Positions 27,101-36,431 of a stretch of DNA of 64,000 bases are shown here, in pieces (the first letter of the stretch is position 1; each line of letters begins with the position of its first letter). The notes beneath the pieces were generated by a model. The model was not told where the DNA came from. It made no database searches and saw only the letters and a list, made by a program, of their open reading frames with translations. The translations under genes and the position numbers were made by a program. Origin of the DNA: Gymnogyps californianus (Eukaryota; Chordata; Aves; Accipitriformes; Cathartidae); NCBI RefSeq assembly GCF_018139145.2, contig NC_059475.1:11828437-11892436 (forward strand), read 5' to 3'.

Positions 27101-30081
27101 CTGACTGGCATCAAGTTTCAAAGATGGAAGACAAGGTCAGATTCTGAGAGTATGTAACATGATACTCGTAAGAAAAAATACACAGTGAAGAAGACAGACA
27201 GATGAGAAAAAGACTGTCACCTATAGCTTCTGCTGCTCATGTTTTGTGGTCACATTCTGGCAGATTACAGATGTGCCTGGCCAAAACCCTGATTCATAAT
27301 GCATTTGTTCTACTTCAGTCAGGTTGCTAAAATGCTCAAATGATGTATAAACTCACCCCAATTCTCAAATCCTGAGCAACAGGTTCAAGACTTTTTAAAA
27401 AAATCTTTCTTTCTACACGCTTTCTTGTAACAAAATTCTTACGTTTTCATGCAAGTTTCCATCCCCCATAACCCCTATTTAGAGTGGCTTAAAATGTCAG
27501 TCTTCTAGGCCCAACAGCGGGAATCTTTCAGAAGTCAGGAACTTCAGAATTCAATTACATTTGCAAATGCAGTAAGCTGGGCAGACATCACAGTCCAGTA
27601 TTATGCCACCTGACAAGGTCATCTGTATGATATGAGGTATAAGGTAACAGGAAGCATGTAGCCTCCTTGAAAATCTAAATCTTTTGTCTTTTAGCTGTAT
27701 TTGAGAAAATTACCCAACCAAATTCATAAATATCCACAATTTTTTTCTCTGCAGTAGAAAAAGCGAGAGGTTTTGTTCCCCCCTATCCCATCCCCATGTT
27801 CATTGTGATTAAGAAAGCAGCACTGGAGCTAGGTATCATGCCACACACAACCTTCTGCCAGATGTCACAGTCTAATCAGATGAAAGTTTGTCAGATCACA
27901 TTCTGATGAAAAATAAAATGCTTGATTCAACAAAGTGTTCCCTTCATGGTGCCTTAGAATCCCACTGCAGAGGCCAAGCTCAGAAACCTGCTGTGCACAG
28001 CTTTCCTCTGCAACTGACTCTGGATTTTAGTGTAAATTTGTATGACCTGTCTTCTCCTGCTTTACCACCATTTCACTTTTGCTACTCCTCTTGGCCTTTA
28101 CTGGCATTGCACGACTCATTTTCCACTTTTCTTACGCTGGCCTTTGTCCCTTATGTCTGGTTCCCATCATCCTCATAATCTGAAATCAAAATGCATGACC
28201 TCTGCTGCTTCTTATTTCTCATTCTGACAAGATGCAAGGCTCCAGGTCCTTTATCTTCTTCTGTCCCAGCTGCCTCACTCAAGTTAAAATGGCAAAGAGG
28301 ACTTACCACACTTCCCAAGTTTCAGCTGGCCATAAATCCAACACACATTACAAAATATGTTTATCCCAGAATACTTACATACAACCCACAGGACAGTATA
28401 TAGCTACCAGTAACAAACCAAAACCAAGCAAAACTTAAGGCAGACAGGTGAATATTTATAGTTTCCCTGAATATTACTGCTGTACACAGTTTACGCACAT
28501 CAGCTACAGGGCTATTAAATGAATGAAAAGGCATTTTCCAAAATTACTTCTACACAAGTTACATTTTTCATTTGGAGACCAATTCAACTTCTAATTTCCC
28601 TGCACAGAGGTTTTGCTTGATGTAGCAACAGAATTTTGAGCATTTGCCATTCTTTCTTTCCAGATGTCTACCACATCTCCATTACTTTCACCATATGTGA
28701 ATTAAATCATCTTTCTTTTCCAATTTCTCTAAATATACTGAAAGCTTTTGCAGACTGTCATCCTCACCGTCCCTTGAGCAAGGACTCTGTTAAAAAAAAA
28801 AATCCTACTTGGTTTTGGATTTGTTCTTAGATTTTGTATTTAATAATTCATTTTATAAAACTCACTGTATTTTTGTGAAATTTAACAATTTCATCAGTTA
28901 AGGTCCCAAAGAACATACCTGTGTAACTCTTCACTGACAATCCTCTAGGTAAAATCATACTACAAACAAACCCCGTAAGAAACAGATCTCTTTCATGGTT
29001 TTAACTGAAGAACAGAAGTATCACATTAATAAAATTCCACGCTATAACAAAGAAATCTCAATGACAGAGTCATCATTATCTCAAGCCTGCTTTGGACAGG
29101 AGTAGCGTGTTATGGATCATCTCAAAATCAGAGTTAGGACATTTTGGGAATAATAGTAGCTGTTATGAACATGCTATTCCTCCTCTCATAAGAATCTTAG
29201 TGAATGAAGGAAACTGGTTTATATTGCAGATTTAAAGTTGGCAGAAGGATTTAGTCTAAGTTACAGTTCCTAACTTCAGGGTCCTACATAATTAAAAGTC
29301 AGTTTAATATTTTGTTGTATTTTTACGAGAGACACCTGTTCTTTCAAATATTACTTTGATTTACTTGATTAAATATTTACTTGATTTAATTCATTTAATA
29401 GAGGACAGGAACAAGATCTTGGCAGTATAAGAAAAAAAATCTCCTATTACAACATTTAGAACTGCAATGATTTACGATTCACACACACAGAGAAATCAGT
29501 TCTGAGTAACTAGAACCACTCTGAAACGACTTGAACTATGACTGCAGCAAGGAAAGGCTCATAGCTCTAACATCAAGTTCAAAAGGGCATCTTTCAAAGA
29601 GCAGGATGCTGTAATTCCACGAAAGGATAGTACATGACGGTGTTCGCATTTCAACCCCATTTGCCACTCTACCACTTCTTAAAATGTTCAACATAAGAAA
29701 GTAACAAATTATTTTGTCATTTTTTTATCATCTAAATATTATATTACGATTGCGCATCAAATAGTTCTTTTTTTAGGCTCTAAAGACATATTTTTAATGA
29801 CAAAAATATTTAACTAAAATTGCTGTAGCAAACATACTACGTAGGTATTGATTGTAATTCTGTTACTGGATAGAAATATGAATGTTTCCAAAGTTTTGAA
29901 CTCACTTTTTGGGTTGCAGGGGGAAGGGAGTGTTGTTGTTTCTTTTCTTCACAACACATTGGTTCATTGTTTCCATCTATAACAGAGATATCAGGATCTG
30001 CCACACATTTGGCTTCAAAGAAATTAAGAAAAAATGTCAGCTGAATGCTCATTTTAAAAAAATGTTTTTAATTTAAATTGT

Positions 30082-30106
30082 CATAGGACTATTTAAGAGT
30101 CCTATG
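30082..30106. repeat. Perfect 9-bp inverted repeat (stem-loop)
   Basis: CATAGGACT, a 7-bp loop ATTTAAG, then AGTCCTATG. It sits in AT-rich DNA with no adjacent gene and no U-tract that would suggest a terminator. Function unknown. Confidence 0.5.
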
Positions 30107-31622
30107 GAATTTTCCATTTAATTTCCTTCAAAATGAAAGGATTTATCCTGGCAATGCACAGCTTTCAATACACTGCTTTTTTTATACTGATTGTTGGCTG
30201 ACACTGCTGTTGAGATTTTCCAGCATCAGTCTTTCAAATCTTGATTACTACAGTATTTTTCATATTAACTTTTCTTCACATGCTAGTGTAAACTATTTAG
30301 GGCAGAAAAGGAAAACTCATAATTTGACTCCTCCTGTAAGCATGAGATCTTTAGCTGGCATAAATCAGCTGATACATACCTGCTGAAACCTTGACCCATA
30401 GAAAGTTTGGGATTTAGCTGAGATGAGGGGTTTGGGTTTTTTAGAATATTTAAATAATATTTTTCAATCTTGCAGTTTTCATTTATTTACTAGATGTCAC
30501 TCTAGTAATTTTGGGTTTCAGATTACTCATAAGGCTACTAATTTCTGATGAAGGACACATACTCCAGTAGGTGCTGATTTAAAATCCAGCTGAAAGATCA
30601 TTGTAAAAATCAATTTAAAAGAAGCATTAAAAGATATGACTTTGGCAGCTTCCTAAAAAGAAAACTGACAGATCACCATTAAGAGCATTTGGCTTAATAT
30701 TGATTACTCCTTGGGACTGTTCAATTAAGCTTCTAATTAGGACTGATTTGTTGTGTCCTTAGCAATGAAAGCAAAGATGGCACCTGAGAAAAATAAAAGG
30801 GTTGGGTTTTTTTTTTTAATTAATGTGAACATGCATGCTGTTCGAAGCAAGCAAGAACGTGCTATATCCTACACTTCTTTCTGTTCACACACACATATAT
30901 ACAATAAGCAGTATCATCTGAAAACGGGCTGTATCAGACTGAGACTACATATATGCAACCAGCTGCACCTTAGTCAGAAACCTCTTAATGTGATTCTAAC
31001 TATCTGAACAGAAAGCACCAGGAGAATGTAATTCTTTTTTCTCATAGTGCCTGAAAGGACACCTCACACATTCAGAGGGAAAAAAAGAGACTACCAGGCC
31101 ATTAAGTTTCCTTACAATTGATCCCCATGACATTGGAACCTATTCTCTTCTGTTTTGTGTCCTGCTGCTTTCAGCTATCTCATGAGAGAGTTAAAATTCA
31201 CATGCAAGAAGATTAAGATCTCACAGTAGTTCCTAAAGAAATTTGCACCCTTGTTCCTCACTTTTGGACATCTATTTTGAAGCAACTATTTCTGTCTCAA
31301 GCAAGTTGCTTGCTCAGAAGAGGCAGACAGTCACTAGCCTGTAAGCTCTATTAATTATTCAGCTGAAAGCAGGGCCATTCACAGGACTTTGAACTTCCAG
31401 AGTCTTTATCCAGATTAAAGAGTATTTAGCACTTACTTCAGTCAGGTGCCACTTTCCTCTCCCAAACTAGACGTGATTATCAGCAATGTCTTTAACTGAC
31501 CTTGAGAGTCTCAATCACTACTCTACTTCTACTGACTCTCCACCGTCCTCCAAGATTCTCTCTTCTAAATAATTTTCCTTGGCCCTCCTGTAACAAGTTA
31601 CCAATTTCTTCATGTACTGGGG

Positions 31623-32592
31623 TGTGTTGGCTTTGTGTGGCGGGAGTTTGTGTAGCGGGGGAGGGCCTACAGGGGTGGCTCCTGTGAGCAGCTGCTAGAA
31701 GCTTCCCCGGCTCCAAGTCGGACCCACCTCTGGCCAAGGCCAAGCCCATCAGCGACAGTGGTAGTGCCTCTGTGATAGCATAGTTAAGAAGGCGAAAAGA
31801 CTGCTGAGGAAGGAAGAAGAGCTACAGTGAAAAGCAGAGCAGGATGCGAGAGAAACAACCATGCAGACACCGAGGTCAGTGAAGGAGAGGGAGGAGGTGC
31901 ACCGGACCAGAGATTCCCCTGCAGCCCGTGGTGAGATGGCAGGCTGTCCCCCTGCAGCCCATGGAAGGTTAATGGCGGAGCAGAGATTCCCCTGCAGCCC
32001 ATGGAGGACCCCACGCTGGAGCAGGTGGCTGGGCCCAGAGAAGGCTGTGACTCTGTGGGAGAGGCCATGCTGGAGCAGTTCATGGAGGACTGCAGTGCGC
32101 AGAAAGGACTTGAGTTGGAGAAGCTTGTGGAGGGCTGACCCCCATGAGAGGGACCACGCGCTGGAGCAGGGGAAGAGTGTGAGGAGTCCTCCCCCCAAGG
32201 AGGAAGGAGCGGCAGAAACGGTGTGTGACAAACTGACCGCAACCCCCATTCCCGTCCCCCTGTGCCGCTGGTGGGGGGAGGAGGTAGAGGTATCAGGAGC
32301 AAAGCTGAGCCTGGGAAGAAGGGAGGGGTGGGGGAAAGGTGTGTTTTTAAGATATGGTTCTATTTCTCATCATCCTACTCTGATTTGAGTGGTAACAAAT
32401 TAAGTTGATTTCTTCTTTCCCCAAGTCGAGTCTGTTTTGCCTGTGACCACAATTGGTGAGTGATCCCTCCCTGTCCTTGTCTCGACTCATGAGCCCTTTC
32501 GTTGTATTTTCTCCTATCCACCCTGCCGGGGGGGAAGGAATTAGTGAGCAGCTGCACGGTGCTTTGTTGCTGGCTGGGCCTAAACCATGACA
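31623..32592 (+). mobile_element. Solo LTR, GC-rich subfamily, about 970 bp
   Basis: It starts TGTGTTGGCTTTG and ends GGGCCTAAACCATGACA. The last 45 bp are clearly homologous, in the + direction, to the 3' end of the LTR at 35842, which sets the orientation. The flanks are CTGGGG on the left and TTGGGG on the right, a 5-6 bp target duplication (one mismatch if 6 bp). The middle is GC-rich and purine-rich with imperfect repeats of a CCTGCAGCCCATGGAGGA / GCTGGAGCAG theme at about 31915-32175. This theme recurs in the minisatellite of the LTR at 44967. A GTGAGT at 32456-32461 looks like a splice donor. Long open frames on both strands (for example 31861-32388 + and 31749-32249 -) are by-products of the composition and show no retroviral domain. 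Confidence 0.82.
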
Positions 32593-33237
32593 TTGGGGAA
32601 ATGCAGAAGCTGAGCCCTGTCTCCAGCTCCCTGCACAACAATTATCCTCCTGCCTCACTGTCTTCGTTCGGTAATCCCACTCTGTTAACATTAATATATC
32701 TTCCAGTTGTCTGGAGGCTGTGACCCTAGTACCACCTTTTCATTTAAATGCTTCAAAACCAAGTCACCATAAACTTCAGTCAACAGTGGATTCTTTCATC
32801 ACCTTAATGTAGTCTTCCTGGATTTGCACTGACATAAAACTGGGCATACTACTTGCTATTAATGTATAGCTACAACATTGCAGTGGCATAAACCCATGCA
32901 AAACTGATTTTGAATGCATAAAAATTTAAGCATTTACTAATAACCACATTCACTCAGATCCCCTCCAATTTTGAAGTATACTAATATTCCCGTAGTGACA
33001 GAAATTACTGCTATCTTGTGATATGTTGAGAGCTGATTAATTGACTTTGTACTGGCAGGTAAGTGTCATTAGCTTAGGATAAGGATGCAATAATTGTGCA
33101 AAGTAGTCAACGGCAGTAAGTAGCTTTTGCTGTCTGGAGTATTTAAAAGCAATTCAGGGATTCATTCCCGTTAATGGCAGTAACATTTGTGTATTCGGAG
33201 TAGAAGTAGAGCCTATCTCTGTCTATTTGATGTTATA
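32593..33237. other. Non-coding stretch between LTR and CR1
   Basis: Unique-looking sequence of about 640 bp. I see no gene or repeat in it. Confidence 0.55.
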
Positions 33238-33401
33238 ATTCATAGAATGGTTTGGGTTGGAAGGGACCTTAAACATCATCTAGTTCCAACCCCCCTGCCA
33301 TGGGCAGGGACACCTTCCATTAGAGCAGGTTGCTCAAAGCCCCATCCAGCCTGGCCTTGAACACTTCCAGGGATGGGGCATCCACAACCTCTCTGAGCAA
33401 C

Positions 33402-34040
33402 TGTCACGTCCCACCTATGGGAAGCGGGGAGTAACTCAGATTCGTAGATCCCCTCAGTTTCAACTAAGGTGAGACAGCACTCAAGGTCCATACAAACACA
33501 TCAACTTTAATGCAAAACTTGAGAAACTTCCATAAAATGGGTATTCTGTAAACACTGGCCCATGCATGAAATAATGTGTATACCTAAGCTATGTGGCTTT
33601 GCACAAAATCAAGGTAAGTCTTATGTTGTTAACTCCAAGAGAAAGGGGGGGGGGGGGGGGGGGAGAGGGGAAAGAGAGAAACAGAGAAAAGACAAAGAGA
33701 TCACCAATCCTGGACCCAGCATTGAACCAGCCAATGGCAGGTGTGAAGAGTCCCCACATGGGGCTCGGACACATCCCTATTTATTGGCCCAGTCCCTGGA
33801 CTTCTGGAACCTTCACTCACCCCAGTTTCAGGAGTGGCTGAGATACCAGTCAGTCACCAGGCCGCCTCCTGGGCTTCCTCCCCCCGCTTCTGGACTCTTC
33901 TCTCACCCCAGCTCCAGGAGTGGTTGAGACATCCATCAGTCAACTCAAGGGAAGTGACACTAGGCCCCTCCCCATGACTTAACCCTTTCTCGGGCATTTC
34001 CCGGGCTCACAGTGTAGTCACTTCGGGCCTGTCCCTTACA
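33402..34040 (-). mobile_element. Solo LTR nested in CR1, 639 bp, perfect 5-bp target duplication
   Basis: The element starts TGT and ends ACA on either strand and is flanked by GCAAC at 33397-33401 and 34041-34045, an exact 5-bp target duplication. On the minus strand the order of signals fits an LTR: U3 starting TGTAAGGGACAGG, an 86-bp direct repeat (33801-33950), a CCAAT and TATA-like CCAATAAATAGGG (33776-33787), a polyadenylation-type ATTAAA (33506-33511), and a terminus GGGACGTGACA. It also holds a 19-G run on the + strand (33645-33663). It lacks the GGTTAAACC-type 3' end of the other six LTRs, so it belongs to a different family. A 5-bp duplication is common for ERVL-type elements but is not diagnostic. 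Confidence 0.87.
33801..33950 (-). repeat. 86-bp imperfect direct repeat in LTR U3
   Basis: CTTCTGGA followed by CTCACCCCAG and CAGGAGTGG begins at 33801 and again at 33887, a period of 86 bp; the second copy is partial and diverged. In the minus-strand reading the repeats lie just upstream of the TATA-like box, the usual place of duplicated retroviral enhancers. An enhancer role is inference. Confidence 0.7.
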
Positions 34041-34869
34041 GCAACCTGTTCCAGTGCCTCACTACTTGCACAGTAAAGAGCTCCTTCCTAATATCTAATC
34101 TAAATCTACCCTCTTTCAGTTTAAAGCCGTTACCCCTTGTCCTATCACTACATGCCCTTGTAAAAAGTCCCTCTCCGGCTTTCTTGTAGGGCCTCTTTAG
34201 GTACTGGAAGGCTGCTATAAGGTCTCCCCGGAGCCTTCTCTTCTCCAGGCTGAACAACCTCAACTCTCTCAGCCTGTCTTCATAGGAGACGTGCTCCAGC
34301 CCTCTGATCATCCTTGTGGCCCTCCTCTGGACTCGCTCCAACAGACCCATGTCCTTCTTATGTTGGGGGCCCCAGAGCTGAACGCCGTACTCCAGGTGGG
34401 GTCTCACGAGAGCAGAGTAGAGGGGGAGAATCACCTCCTTCAGCCTGCTGGTTATGCCTCTTTTCATGCAGCCCAGGATGTGGTTGGCTTTCTGGGCTGC
34501 AAGCACACATTGCCGGGTCATGTTGAGCTTCTCGTCAACCAACACCCCCAAGTCCTTCTCTGCAGGGCTGCTCTCAATCCACTCATCGCCCAGCCTGTAT
34601 TTGTGCTTGGGACTGCCCCGACCCACGTGCAGGACCTTGCACTTGGCCTTGCTGAACTTCATGAGGTTCGCACGGGCCCACCTCTCAAGCCTGTCAGGGT
34701 CCCTCTGGATGGCATCCCTGCCCTCCAGCATGTCGACCGCACCACACAGCTTGGTGTCATCGGCAAACTTGCTGAGGGTGTACTCAATCCCACTGTCTGT
34801 GTCACCGACAAAGATGTTAAACACTGCCGGTCCCAATACTGACCCCTAAGGAACGCCACTCGTCACTGT
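34041..34869 (-). pseudogene. CR1 reverse transcriptase C-terminal fragment, disrupted by LTR
   Basis: An open frame of 266 codons (34836 down to 34036) covers the FADD palm motif and the thumb/C-terminal region of CR1 ORF2. It has the tryptophan codon where the first copy carries TGA (6874-6876). The frame ends only because the nested LTR begins; the remaining C-terminal codons lie beyond the insertion, between about 33330 and 33401. The N-terminal endonuclease and most of the reverse transcriptase were never copied, so the fragment cannot be functional. The few lesions suggest a younger age than the first copy, or a shorter target for decay. Confidence 0.88.
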
Positions 34870-35622
34870 AATTGGATCAGGTAGGCTGTGTTGAGTCACA
34901 ATTTATGAACCAACTTCAATCATACCATGACTTAAAATTCAAAATCCAAAAAATTTCTCATTTTATAGGCTAACTGAATCTCATTTACACCAGCTATAGA
35001 CAGATTTAAATAATTTCAGGTAAATTTTGGAAATCCTTAATATATCTCACTAGCAGCTGTAAATATTATTCTTCAAAAGCTAATTTCTGCATAACTGTAC
35101 TTAGCATTAAGGGTTGACTGAACAACTGTAATACCAGGCAAGGTTAATTTATCCTACTATTTATCGTTTATGAACTATTCAGACTATGGAAAGCTAACAG
35201 TTTTCCACATCCAAGGAAGCAGCAGATAAAGCATACAAATTTTAAAATTATTTCAACAGTGATATTTGTTTTATACAGTTTGGAATGAACTTGATAAATA
35301 TTTCATAGGTAACAGTCCAGTATGTAGTGCATTATGAATCTGTGCTTCTGAGTGCTCACCAATTTGAGCAAAGCCATAGCAAAGGTCTCAAAGTTCTTGA
35401 AGGTCTTTGGGATTCTATTGTTCTGGACATCACTACCTATGATTTCTATAGGAAATTGTAAAGTTACTTAACAAAACCTAGAGTACAAGGACTTAAAAGT
35501 ATTTAAAAAACAGTAGGCCCCAATATGAAAAGCTCCACAGTGACCTTTCTTAAAGCCAGGTGTGCAAGCAAAAACTGTAGGTGATTTTTCAAGAATTTAA
35601 GAAATCAATCTCAGACTAAAAC

Positions 35623-35657
<35 letters not shown>

Positions 35658-35841
35658 AAAGGATTTTGGGGTAAAAAAAGTGCTTTACTGCTAAAAGTGA
35701 TTGCTTTAAAGGGAAGTGGAGTATGTGCCTGTATGACTGGTGTTCCTAAAATCACGGACTATGATAGGGTTAAAGGATTGTTACTCACGCAGATCACTGC
35801 AGCTGCAGAACAACTAAACTTTAACAGACATGCTGGGATTC
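34870..35841. other. Non-coding stretch with long poly-C run
   Basis: No gene or transposon seen. It contains the 32-base C homopolymer listed separately. Confidence 0.6.
35624..35655. repeat. 32-base C homopolymer
   Basis: An uninterrupted run of 32 C (G on the other strand) flanked by ACT and GGAAAGG. Such a run can form G-quadruplex or i-motif structures and is prone to length errors in sequencing, so the exact length should not be trusted. Confidence 0.9.
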
Positions 35842-36106
35842 TGTCCTGGTTTCAGCTGGGATAGAGTTAATTTTCTTCCTAGTAGCTGGTACACTGCTGT
35901 GTTTTGGATTTAGTGTGAGAATAATGTTGATAACACACTGATGTTTTAGTTGTTGCTAAGTAGCGCTTATCTTGAGTCAACGATTTTTTCAGTTTCCCAT
36001 GCTCTGCCAGCAAGCAGGTGTGCAAGAAGCTGGGAGGGAGCATAGCCAGGGCAGCTGAGCTGAACTAGCCAAAGGGGTATTCCATCCCATGGAACGTCAT
36101 GCCCAG

Positions 36107-36114
36107 TATATAAA
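36107..36114 (+). promoter_or_regulatory. LTR TATA box
   Basis: TATATAAA preceded by GCCCAG and followed by CAGGGG, conserved at the matching place in the LTRs at 40346 and 50789. It would be the retroviral promoter; present activity is unknown. Confidence 0.75.
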
Positions 36115-36293
36115 CAGGGGGGAGTTGGCTGGGAGGGGTGGATTGCTGCTGGGGCATTGGTCAGTGGGTGGTGAGCAATTGCATTGTGCGTCACTTGGTC
36201 TCTTCTTGGTTTTTTTCTTTTTTTTGTTATATTCCTTTTCATTATTACTATATTTTTATTAGTAGTAGTATTATATTTTATTTTACTTTAGTT

Positions 36294-36299
36294 ATTAAA
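36294..36299 (+). terminator. LTR polyadenylation signal
   Basis: ATTAAA inside GTTATTAAACTG, followed 15-30 bases on by a T-rich stretch. The matching hexamer is present in the LTRs at 40346, 44967 and 50789. Confidence 0.6.
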
Positions 36300-36431
36300 C
36301 TGCTCTTATCTCAACCCACAAGTTTTACTTTTTTTTCCAATCCTCTTCCCCATCCCACTGGGAGTGGGGAGGACTGAGCAAGCAGCTGAGTGGTGCTTAG
36401 TTGCTGGCTGGGGTTAAACCACGACAGATTC

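Larger units (their letters stand above)
20291..31622. other. Long non-coding AT-rich stretch, no gene recognised
   Basis: About 11 kb without a recognisable gene. Small structures: a 15-bp tandem repeat (21096-21132), a G/T-rich tract (24142-24190), a C-rich patch with several CpG near 24640-24670, a short TG run near 25452-25464, and a perfect 9-bp stem-loop (30082-30106). None of the 60-95 codon frames shows a domain, signal peptide or plausible splice context. Confidence 0.55.
33238..34869 (-). mobile_element. CR1 LINE, 5'-truncated, split by a nested LTR
   Basis: Read on the minus strand, this copy starts about 34869 just before the SGVPQGS-type reverse transcriptase motif, carries FADD at 34756-34767, continues to 34041, and resumes at 33401 down to the 3' terminus at about 33238 (CCATTCTATGAAT). 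The 639-bp insertion at 33402-34040 is a separate LTR. Removing it with one copy of the GCAAC duplication rejoins the CR1 without loss (the first CR1 has GGCAACCTGTTCCAG-like sequence there). It is the same or a close subfamily to the copy at 5120-7680 but more strongly 5'-truncated: about 990 bp of CR1 is left. Confidence 0.93.
35842..36426 (+). mobile_element. Solo LTR with 5-bp target duplication, 585 bp
   Basis: It starts TGTCCTGGTTTCAGCTGGG and ends GGGGTTAAACCACGACA, flanked by GATTC at 35837-35841 and 36427-36431. It has a TATATAAA box at 36107-36114, a T-rich and ATT-rich R/U5 segment, and an ATTAAA polyadenylation-type signal at 36294-36299, in the right order for an LTR read on +. 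It is the same subfamily as the copies at 40346 and 50789, which lie on the opposite strand. No internal proviral sequence adjoins, so it is a solo LTR. The 5-bp duplication fits an ERVL-like integrase but does not prove it. Confidence 0.92.

Noticed and set aside
31861..32388. 175-codon + frame and overlapping 166-172 codon minus frames at 31749-32302
   Set aside because: They lie wholly inside a solo LTR, overlap on opposite strands, and follow from GC-rich repeat composition. No retroviral or host domain is visible.
33562..33927. 121-codon + frame with a poly-glycine stretch
   Set aside because: It is inside the nested LTR, and the glycines are encoded by the 19-G homopolymer.
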